In this document: positions 7,964 through 14,707 of the stretch, piece after piece
Position numbering within the stretch: position 1 is the first letter of the stretch
Layout of the letters: each line of letters begins with the position of its first letter
Origin: Thermoguttaceae bacterium
Lineage (GTDB): Bacteria; Planctomycetota; Planctomycetia; Pirellulales; Thermoguttaceae
Assembly (NCBI GenBank): GCA_017939795.1
Contig: JAGBAA010000071.1
Location: forward strand, 1 to 37,080
Length of the DNA stretch: 37,080 bases
Reading direction: 5' to 3'
Notes under the pieces: model-generated
Databases searched by the model: none
Told to the model about the DNA's origin: nothing
Seen by the model: only the letters and a program-made list of their open reading frames with translations
Translations under genes and position numbers: made by a program

Positions 7964-9199
7964 ATGAGTACTCTAACAAAACGCTGGACCCGCCGCGATA
8001 TGCTGAAAAGTACGCTGGCTCTGGCAGGATGCGGACTGGTGCCGGGTGCCGCACTTGGTCTTGACGGAACGACTGCGGCGAATGAGCGCGTCACTATGGC
8101 TCTGATCGGCTGCGGCGGTCAGGGACGCGGCGACATGAGCAACTTCCTCGGTTTCCCGGACTTTCAGGTCATCGCGTGCTGCGACGTGGTCCGCGACCAT
8201 TTCCTTGCCGCGAAACGCCAGGTCGACGGACGCTATGGAAATTCCGATTGCGAAACGACGTACGATTACCGCGACATCGCACACCGCGAAGACATCGATA
8301 CCGTCCTGATCGCGACGCCGGACCACTGGCACGAAAATATCTCGATCTACTGCATGAAGTACGGTAAAGACGTCTACTGCGAAAAGCCGGAGACCCTGAC
8401 GATCAATGCAGGGAAACGGATGCGCGAAGCCGTCAACCGCTTCAACCGCGTCTTTTCCGGCGGTTCGCAGCGCGTCTGGCAGGACTACCAGGGCATCCAT
8501 AAACTGGTTCGTGCCGGTGTTCTCGGCGAAGTGAAAGAAGGATGGGCCAACGTCTGGGGAGCCTCCGGCGAATTCGACCTTCCGGCTCAGGAAACTCCTG
8601 AAGGTGTCGATTGGGACCGCTGGTGCGGACCTACGGTATGGCATCCGTTCAACCAGACGCTCATCAAGGGCGGTTTCCGTCCGTACCGCGACTACTCCGG
8701 CGGCGGAACGACGGACTGGGGCTGCCATACGTTCGGCGGCATCATGTTCGCGATGGATCTTCAGGATACCGGACCGGTCGAGATCAACCCGCCGAGCGTC
8801 ACCGGAAAGGGGAACCTTACGTTCGTTTTCGCAAACGGCTTCAAAATGCATCATGGCGGCGGCTGGGACGGCGTCATTAACCTGCGCGGAACGGAAGGCG
8901 ATATTTCCGAAAAGGATATGCGTGAAGGAAAATACCAGATCCCCGACATTTACATTCCGAACTACCACGGCGGCGCCGACACCATTTACCGCGACTTCGC
9001 AAACTGCGTCCGTACGCGCCAGAAACCGTTCCGGAATATCGAACGCGCTCACCGTACGGCGACCTGCGCCCATTTGGGCAACATCGCGTATTGGCTGGAT
9101 CGGACGATCCATTGGGACCCGGTCGCGGAAGAGATCGTGGGTGATCCGGAAGCGGCCCTCATGATGGACCGCGCGAAACGTGCTCCGTATATTATTTAG
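7964..9199 (+). CDS. Tat-exported Gfo/Idh/MocA-family oxidoreductase
   Basis: A 411-residue NAD(P)-dependent oxidoreductase-like protein of the Gfo/Idh/MocA family, whose members oxidise or reduce sugars, inositols and glycosides. The N-terminus WTRRDMLKSTLALAGCGLVP is a twin-arginine signal (Arg10-Arg11). The Rossmann motif IGCGGQGRGD (from residue 48) follows, and the family catalytic EKP is at 140-142 (YCEKPETLT). A C-terminal substrate domain includes DYSGGGTTDWGCHTFGG. Families of Tat-exported members are greatly expanded in planctomycetes. AGGAGA (7953-7958) lies 5 nt before the ATG. Only 26 bp separate it from the HEAT-repeat gene, so they are likely co-transcribed. The substrate is unknown; a modified sugar released from polysaccharide is a reasonable guess. 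Confidence 0.9.
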   Translation: MSTLTKRWTRRDMLKSTLALAGCGLVPGAALGLDGTTAANERVTMALIGCGGQGRGDMSNFLGFPDFQVIACCDVVRDHFLAAKRQVDGRYGNSDCETTYDYRDIAHREDIDTVLIATPDHWHENISIYCMKYGKDVYCEKPETLTINAGKRMREAVNRFNRVFSGGSQRVWQDYQGIHKLVRAGVLGEVKEGWANVWGASGEFDLPAQETPEGVDWDRWCGPTVWHPFNQTLIKGGFRPYRDYSGGGTTDWGCHTFGGIMFAMDLQDTGPVEINPPSVTGKGNLTFVFANGFKMHHGGGWDGVINLRGTEGDISEKDMREGKYQIPDIYIPNYHGGADTIYRDFANCVRTRQKPFRNIERAHRTATCAHLGNIAYWLDRTIHWDPVAEEIVGDPEAALMMDRAKRAPYII

Positions 9200-9225
9200 G
9201 ACAGCCGGGAAGGAGAAGTCAGACC

Positions 9226-11175
9226 ATGAAAAAATTCTTTATTTTGTTCCTTCTTGCTGCGATGCTCCCGATGGCAGTTTTCGCGCAGAATGCCCCTGCC
9301 ATTGGTGAACTGGAAGCCGCGCTGACCGCGTCCGACGCAAATGCCGCTCAGAATGCCCGCATGAAACTGGAACGCATTCCCGGTCCGGAAGCCGACCAGG
9401 CACTCCTTCGCGCTCTGGATAAAGCGCAGGGAAATGAACTTGCCGGTATCGCCAGCGCACTTGGAAACCGGAACGTGACGGCGGCCGCGGAGAAACTCCT
9501 CCCGCTCGTCGATTCCTCCAACGAGATCGTCGCCATTTCTGCCGTGACGGCATTGGGAAAACTCGGCGATGCGAAAGCCGTTCCCGCACTCCGGAACGCT
9601 CAGAAAAATGCGGTTCTCGCACCGCATGCGATCGAAGCACTTCTGCGTATCGCGGAAGCCTCGATCGAAAAAGCTCCCGAAACGGCCCGCGATATTTACG
9701 GTGCGTTCCTCGCCGACTCGAAAAGTGAAACATACTGGGCCGGGATCCGCGGTTTCCTCCGTTTCGATACTGCCCGCGTTTTCCCGATCCTTGAGAAATG
9801 CATCACGGGGGAAGATGATGCCGCAGCGAATCGTGCGGTCTCGCTCCTTTTTGACGTGAACGACTCCGCATTCCTTGCGAAGATCTCCGACCTTTGCGCC
9901 TCCCTGCCGGAAGCCCGTCAGCTCTGCGTCATGGATATGTTCGCCTCCAAATACATCTTCTCGGCCAAAGCGGACGGCAAGATCGTCCCGGGTGTGAAGA
10001 AAGTTTTGGAAACGGCCAAAGATCCGGCTGTCCTGACCGCAGCAGTCACCGCACTCGGCCAGTATGGAAATGCGTCGGACCTCCCGGTCATCCTTAAGGC
10101 ACTCGAAATGAACGATGCCGGAGTTCAGCGTGCTGCGGAAGCCGCTCTGGTTCAGCTCAACGTCCCGAATCTGCCGGAGCTCCTTCTTGGCGTTCTCGAA
10201 AATTCGGATTCCTCTGTCGGTTTGCGCATTTCTGTCATCAAGATGCTTACCCTGCGCAAGGCGGGCGACACGGCGAAGATCTTCCGTACGCTTGAAAAAC
10301 TGAATGCCGAAAGCTCCGACGAAGGGATCCGCGCGGCTGCGCTCCAGGGGATGGTCGCCATTGCGCCGACTCTTGAAGATCCGCGTGCGACGTACTTCCA
10401 GCTTATCCGCAAAGCACCGAATGCGGATGTTCAGAAACAGATCCTGAACGCGATCACGAACAGCTGGCCGACGTTTGAGGCGATCGATCTTGCGGTCGAG
10501 ATCATGCGCACGATGCCGGAGATCCGCCCGAATGCGGGTCTGGCTGCGGTGCACATGGGGAATCGCCTGCGGAATGCGGATGTGGACCAGGTGGTCTCGG
10601 TCCTGAAGACGGTCGTCCGTGAAGTGCAGCATGACGACGTGGAAAAACGCGCCAACGCGCTGCTTGCGGAGCTGAACAAAGCGGCTGGTTTCATGCACGT
10701 CTGGGCGTTCAATGGTCCGTACCTGAAGAATGATGTTAAAGGAGCAGAACTCCACGACATCGAATTTGGTCCTGAGAAAGACGGAAAGATCGTGCCGGAT
10801 TCTGTGGAGTGGACTCCCCTGACGCGCGGTCAGGACGGCTGGATCTGGAGACTGGAATCCGGGATCCAGACGCTGGATAATGGAACGGCGTATCTCCGCA
10901 CGTTCGTTTATTCGCCGATCGATCAGGAAGCCCTTTTCTACGGCGGTGTCGATGATGGAATGAAGATCTGGCTCAACGGTGAATTTCTCCTCACGAAGTA
11001 TACGAGTGCTCCGCCGTCCCTTGGACAGTGCGAATGCGGCGCGAAACTCCGTAAAGGCTGGAATGAGGTCGTGCTGAAGATCACCGACGCCGGCGGCGGA
11101 TGGGATTTCGGTCTCCGTCTCTGCACTCAGAAGCATGAGGCGATCGACGGTTTGAAATTCAAACGCGAGAAGTAA
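9226..11175 (+). CDS. Exported HEAT-repeat protein with C-terminal beta-sandwich domain
   Basis: A 649-residue protein with a signal peptide (MKKFFILFLLAAMLPMAVFA, cleavage near residue 20). Residues about 25-480 are a run of helical HEAT-like repeats (for example LLPLVDSSNEIVAISAVTAL and DLPVILKALEMNDAGVQRAA). Residues about 490-645 form a beta-rich module containing YGGVDDGMKIWLNGE and KGWNEVVLKI, which resembles PA14/jelly-roll-type modules often found on planctomycete exported proteins. No catalytic motif was recognised, so the likely role is protein or ligand binding outside the cytoplasm. GGAAGGAGA (9208-9216) precedes the start. It follows the oxidoreductase gene by 26 bp and may act with that enzyme, but this is inference. 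Confidence 0.82.
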   Translation: MKKFFILFLLAAMLPMAVFAQNAPAIGELEAALTASDANAAQNARMKLERIPGPEADQALLRALDKAQGNELAGIASALGNRNVTAAAEKLLPLVDSSNEIVAISAVTALGKLGDAKAVPALRNAQKNAVLAPHAIEALLRIAEASIEKAPETARDIYGAFLADSKSETYWAGIRGFLRFDTARVFPILEKCITGEDDAAANRAVSLLFDVNDSAFLAKISDLCASLPEARQLCVMDMFASKYIFSAKADGKIVPGVKKVLETAKDPAVLTAAVTALGQYGNASDLPVILKALEMNDAGVQRAAEAALVQLNVPNLPELLLGVLENSDSSVGLRISVIKMLTLRKAGDTAKIFRTLEKLNAESSDEGIRAAALQGMVAIAPTLEDPRATYFQLIRKAPNADVQKQILNAITNSWPTFEAIDLAVEIMRTMPEIRPNAGLAAVHMGNRLRNADVDQVVSVLKTVVREVQHDDVEKRANALLAELNKAAGFMHVWAFNGPYLKNDVKGAELHDIEFGPEKDGKIVPDSVEWTPLTRGQDGWIWRLESGIQTLDNGTAYLRTFVYSPIDQEALFYGGVDDGMKIWLNGEFLLTKYTSAPPSLGQCECGAKLRKGWNEVVLKITDAGGGWDFGLRLCTQKHEAIDGLKFKREK

Positions 11176-11191
11176 ATTTTTAAAATGAAGG

Positions 11192-11225
11192 CTCTCCGTC
11201 TTTTTCCAGAAGGCGGGGAGTTTTT
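11192..11225 (+). terminator. Intrinsic terminator after the HEAT-repeat gene
   Basis: CTCTCCGTC (11192-11200) pairs with GGCGGGGAG (11212-11220), including two G-T pairs, and is followed by TTTTT. The rest of the gap 11176-11491 holds no gene that I can see, only the promoter at 11425-11452. Confidence 0.75.
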
Positions 11226-11424
11226 ATGCGATCTGAAAATCACAGACACGCGGTATCGGGAACATGAGATCCGCTAAATGACGAATTCGCGAAAGCTTTT
11301 AAACATTTTGGATCATTGCGTGTTTTCTCAGATATTTTATCTCATTCGTATCGAAATATTTCCGTCCCATTATCTGCCTTTTCTTCTCTTCCCAAACTTT
11401 TCACTTTTTCTCGATCGATTTGCC

Positions 11425-11452
11425 TTGAATTTTTCTGAAAATCTGCTAAAAT
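11425..11452 (+). promoter_or_regulatory. Sigma-70-like promoter for the kinase/FGE-like gene
   Basis: TTGAAT (11425-11430), 16 bp, TAAAAT (11447-11452). Initiation near 11459 is about 33 nt before the ATG. Confidence 0.65.
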
Positions 11453-11491
11453 AGGATCGTGTATTTTTGTTTATTTTCATGAGGGCGGCAA

Positions 11492-13315
11492 ATGACGGAA
11501 TATTCTCAAACGACTTTCACTTTAAATCATCTGACCTGCACACAGGGGGAGCACGCGAACAAAACGGTCGACGCGGCGCAGTTTGACGCTCTGGGACCTG
11601 GGTATCTGCTTGGTCCGCACAAGGAATTCCGGCTCGTGAAGGAACTCGGAAAAGGGGGGATGGGCGTCACGTGGCTGGCGGAGGAACTGGACTCGGACGG
11701 CTCGAAAAAACAGTCAGTCGTGTGCAAGATCCTTTCGCGCGAACTCATCAACGACGAGAATGCCGTCCGGAACGTTTTGGCCGTCTTCGACCTGACGAAA
11801 GAGCTGAACCACACGCACATCTGCCCGCTTCTGAACCGCTTTCAGGACCCCGTTTTCCGTCACTTTCTCGTCATGCGGTACGCGGAGGGGGAAACGCTCG
11901 AGGAGTGGTTTCAGCGTCAGCCGGGTCACGAAAACGGTCTGCCCGCGCAGACGGTTTTGCCCATTCTTCAGCAGGTTGCGTCGGCGTTGGACTCGATGCA
12001 CGTTCGAAACATCATCCACCGGGACGTGAAGCCGCAGAACATCATGTTCAGCACGCGAAACACGGCGTTGGCGGTCCCGTGGCTCATCGATTTCGGCATC
12101 GCGCAGGCGGTGAACGCCTCCAACCCGGAAAAGAACCGGAGTAAATCTGGCACGCCGGTTTTCATGGCTCCGGAACAGCACTACGGCAAACCGCAGACAG
12201 CCCGCACGGACCAGTACGCGCTCGCCGTCACCGCCTTCCGCCTCCTGACCGGCCGCTTCCCGTTCACCGCGGAGACTCCGGAGGAACTTTCCGCGAAAAA
12301 GATGTTTCCGGAGGCCTCGCTCCCGGAGATCGCTCCCGCGCTGCGTTCCACGTTCCTCTGCGCCCTCGCCTACGAACCGAAAGACCGTTTTTCGTCGTGC
12401 GCGAAGTTCGTAAACGCTCTTCAGAGTACGCTTTTTCCAGCGTCAGCCTCCAATACGCCGGTAAAAGAACAGTCGCTAGACGAACTGGCGCAGGAATTTT
12501 ACGAAAAACTCCTTCAGGAAGACCAGACCAAACGTCTCCGCGAAGAAGCTGAACGCATTGCCCGGGAACGTTTTGAGAACGAAAAAGCGGCTCGGAACCG
12601 TCGCGCCGGTGATCGGATGATGAAAATGGTTGGCGGCATCGAGTACGCCTTCCGCTGGTGCCCGCCGGGAACGTTCATGATGGGGAGTCCATCCAGTGAG
12701 TTAGGCCGAAACGACGATGAGGGACAGCACGTAGTCACGCTTACGAAAGGCTTTTGGATGCTTGAAACGCCGGTGACGCAGGGGATGTGGCAGAGCGTGA
12801 TGGGGGAAAATCCGAGCTATTTCAAAGGGTGGATTTTTTCTAAAGACAAGAATCCGGTTGAACAGGTCAGCTGGGAAGAATGCGATGTCTTTTGCCGTAA
12901 ACTTTCGTCCAAACTTGGTCTGAAAGTGAGTTTTCCAACGGAGGCACAGTGGGAGTACGCATGCCGCGCTGGCAGTACGGGTGAGTATGCGGGGTACCTT
13001 GACGAAGTGAGCTGGTACGGTAGAAACAGTGACGCGGAAACCCATCCGGTAGGCCGAAAGAAACCGAACTCGTGGGGACTTTACGATATGCACGGCAACG
13101 TTTGGGAGTGGTGTTCGGACTGGTACGGTCCCTATCCTACGTCGCCAACGAGCGACCCGACAGGCTCGAATAGCGGCTCGCGCCGGGTCAAACGCGGTGG
13201 TGGCTGGAACAACTACGAAAGGTGCGGTCGCTCTGCGTTTCGGAGCGGGGCTACGCCAGACACTTGGAGTGGCGACTTGGGCTTCCGCATTGTTTTGGCA
13301 GAATCGGACAAGTAA
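11492..13315 (+). CDS. Ser/Thr protein kinase fused to FGE-sulfatase-like domain
   Basis: A 607-residue fusion. Residues about 45-315 are a Hanks-type Ser/Thr kinase: GKGGMG P-loop (53-58), Lys79, HRDVKPQN with catalytic Asp178, DFG (200-202) and GTPVFMAPEQ, all intact. Residues about 330-365 are a charged helical linker (RLREEAERIARERFENEK). Residues about 368-603 are an FGE-sulfatase/SUMF1-like domain (FRWCPPGTFMMGSP, SFPTEAQWEYACRAG, GLYDMHGNVWEWCSDWY, LGFRIVL). The two active-site cysteines of true formylglycine-generating enzymes are absent near the C-terminus (GGGWNNYERCGRSAFR), so it is probably a binding domain rather than a sulfatase activator. No transmembrane segment was seen, so the protein is likely cytoplasmic. 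GAGGG (11481-11485) precedes the ATG. A paralogue lies at 35931-37080, and the two differ mainly in the C-terminal loop. Confidence 0.92.
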   Translation: MTEYSQTTFTLNHLTCTQGEHANKTVDAAQFDALGPGYLLGPHKEFRLVKELGKGGMGVTWLAEELDSDGSKKQSVVCKILSRELINDENAVRNVLAVFDLTKELNHTHICPLLNRFQDPVFRHFLVMRYAEGETLEEWFQRQPGHENGLPAQTVLPILQQVASALDSMHVRNIIHRDVKPQNIMFSTRNTALAVPWLIDFGIAQAVNASNPEKNRSKSGTPVFMAPEQHYGKPQTARTDQYALAVTAFRLLTGRFPFTAETPEELSAKKMFPEASLPEIAPALRSTFLCALAYEPKDRFSSCAKFVNALQSTLFPASASNTPVKEQSLDELAQEFYEKLLQEDQTKRLREEAERIARERFENEKAARNRRAGDRMMKMVGGIEYAFRWCPPGTFMMGSPSSELGRNDDEGQHVVTLTKGFWMLETPVTQGMWQSVMGENPSYFKGWIFSKDKNPVEQVSWEECDVFCRKLSSKLGLKVSFPTEAQWEYACRAGSTGEYAGYLDEVSWYGRNSDAETHPVGRKKPNSWGLYDMHGNVWEWCSDWYGPYPTSPTSDPTGSNSGSRRVKRGGGWNNYERCGRSAFRSGATPDTWSGDLGFRIVLAESDK

Positions 13316-13327
13316 GCGGAGCGCAGG

Positions 13328-13468
13328 GGCGGGGTGGTCTGAAATGCCGAGTATCTCAAACCACCCCGTCAGCCCTTCGGTCTGCCACCCCTCCGAAGGA
13401 GGGGAATTTGGAGTGCGGCAATTCCGTCACGCAGTGACGTTTGCCGCTTTCCTGTATCGCCGCACTCC
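13328..13468. repeat. Composite palindromic intergenic element
   Basis: Nested hairpins fill the gap between convergent genes. Arms 13328-13344 and 13354-13370 (GGCGGGGTGGTCTGAAA against TCTCAAACCACCCCGTC) match at 14 of 17 positions. CCCCTCC-GAA-GGAGGGG lies at 13388-13404. GGAGTGCGGC (13410-13419) matches GCCGCACTCC (13459-13468) exactly. Inside the last, GCGGCAA (13415-13421) can instead pair with TTGCCGC (13441-13447) around a CGTCAC-GCA-GTGACG hairpin (13425-13439). It probably also ends both flanking transcripts. The structure is seen directly; that it is a dispersed repeat family is inference from its form. Confidence 0.75.
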
Positions 13469-13529
13469 AAAAGAAGGTTCATCCGCGTGCCTTTTGACGG
13501 ACTTAAGGTTTCCGGAGAGGCGTGCCGGT

Positions 13530-14255
13530 CTACTTCACCAGGCGGATAGGTGAGGCCATGCGTTTTTCGTCCTCTTCCGGATAGCCGACCGACTGGGCGT
13601 AAAGGACGATCTGGCCTTCCTTCAGTTTCAGCATTTTGGCGAGTCCCGCAAAATCGAGACTTCCGCGGAAGACCGTCGCCAGTCCTTCCGACGCGGCAAA
13701 AAGGTAGACGTTCTGCCCGATGAACCCGCAATCGACGCGTGCGTACGGCTCGCGTGTTTCCGGGGAGCAGTTGCTCCGGTTCAGGTCGGAGACGTAGACG
13801 AGCGTGACGGGAACTTTCTGCGCATAGTCCTGCGTGCCGGCGAGTTTTTGGAAATTGCCTTCAAGGACCCGGTCCAGTGCGTTTTCTGCCGGATCGTAGA
13901 GGTAGACGCCGTTGGGGAGGATGACGTACAGCGCGATGGTCTGGGAATTCAGAGCACTGGGAGCCGTCCTGCGTCCGTCGTCGCGATTGATGCCGTCCGC
14001 ACACCAGAGGAGGTCGGAAAGCGTCTGCAAGTCAGGCATCCGTGTCGAAAAAGCCCGCGTCGTCTTCCGATCCTTCAGTGCTTCAAAAAGCGGCATTCCG
14101 CCTTCCATACGGGGAGGAAGAAGGGAGATCCGGGCGGATTCCTGAACAGGCATACTGGAACGCATTCCCTGTGCGGAGACGGCGGTTCCGGAAATTCCGC
14201 AGACGGCTGCCGCGGTGAGGGTAGTGAAATGACGTCGGGTGAGGGATGATCTCAT
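13530..14255 (-). CDS. Tat-exported nitroreductase-family protein (SagB-like)
   Basis: A 241-residue nitroreductase-fold flavoprotein-type sequence. The N-terminus MRSSLTRRHFTTLTAAAVCG is a twin-arginine signal (Arg7-Arg8). The mature part has LFEALKDRKTTRAFSTRMPD, LSDLLWCADGINR, RTAPSALNSQTIALYVI and GVYLYDPAENAL, a pattern typical of SagB/ThcOx-like nitroreductases, followed by DCGFIGQNVYLFAASEGLAT and a C-terminal GYPEEDE. It likely binds FMN and catalyses a redox reaction outside the cytoplasm; the substrate is unknown. The start at 14255 is preferred over an upstream in-frame ATG at 14327 because AAGGAG lies about 6 nt before it and the Tat signal begins there. It is a single-gene unit. 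Confidence 0.87.
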   Translation of the reverse strand: MRSSLTRRHFTTLTAAAVCGISGTAVSAQGMRSSMPVQESARISLLPPRMEGGMPLFEALKDRKTTRAFSTRMPDLQTLSDLLWCADGINRDDGRRTAPSALNSQTIALYVILPNGVYLYDPAENALDRVLEGNFQKLAGTQDYAQKVPVTLVYVSDLNRSNCSPETREPYARVDCGFIGQNVYLFAASEGLATVFRGSLDFAGLAKMLKLKEGQIVLYAQSVGYPEEDEKRMASPIRLVK

Positions 14256-14358
14256 GAGAAACTCCTTAAGTTGGGGATTCGGTTGAGGGGGGAAACGATG
14301 GCAGGAGACTAAACTGCCGAAAACCATATCTTTCAGCAGAAAAGACTAATGATCCTTT

Positions 14359-14386
14359 ATTTTACTGTCAGCGGGAAAAATGTCAA
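14359..14386 (-). promoter_or_regulatory. Sigma-70-like promoter for the nitroreductase gene
   Basis: On the minus strand TTGACA (14386-14381), 16 bp, TAAAAT (14364-14359), giving a leader of about 97 nt. Confidence 0.78.
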
Positions 14387-14448
14387 GGAATCCGGCTCGA
14401 AATCCGATCGAAAAAAGAAAATTTTTGAAAATTTTCATGCGGACTCCC

Positions 14449-14477
14449 TTGCAGGGTGCTGCCGAACCAGTTAAAAT
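14449..14477 (+). promoter_or_regulatory. Probable promoter for the large LamG/glycosidase-like gene
   Basis: TTGCAG (14449-14454), 17 bp, TAAAAT (14472-14477). It faces away from the nitroreductase promoter and would give an unusually long leader of about 224 nt before 14708. Confidence 0.55.
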
Positions 14478-14492
14478 AATGCAGTCAGACCT

Positions 14493-14539
14493 CCCGCCAG
14501 TTCGCACACAAAATATTTTGTGCATGGTCCCCGCCAGTT
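14493..14539 (+). promoter_or_regulatory. Perfect 16-bp palindrome framed by direct repeats in the leader
   Basis: CACAAAATATTTTGTG (14507-14522) is a perfect palindrome. It lies between two exact copies of CCCGCCAGTT (14493-14502 and 14530-14539). The position, just after the predicted transcription start of the 14708 gene, suits an operator or an RNA hairpin. No binding protein can be named. Confidence 0.5.
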
Positions 14540-14707
14540 TTTCAGACCGTTCATTTAACCTCGTGATCCTCGCTGATTCCACGATTTCCTTCGTTTCGCA
14601 GATTCCAGCGACCGCGCATCTGCACATTCCAGCGGTTTTGCGGAAATTTTGGACTGTGGATCTTTGAATTCATTCCGTTGGTTTTTTGTATGAAAGGAAT
14701 CCTGCCA

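Noticed and set aside
9196..11136. Minus-strand open frame of 646 codons
   Set aside because: It lies wholly over the HEAT-repeat gene, whose frame has a signal peptide and repeats. Codon bias in this genome leaves long open antisense frames.
13197..13553. Plus-strand frame running out of the kinase gene through the palindromic element
   Set aside because: It overlaps the conserved kinase/FGE-like C-terminus in another frame and then reads through hairpin DNA; there is no start signal.
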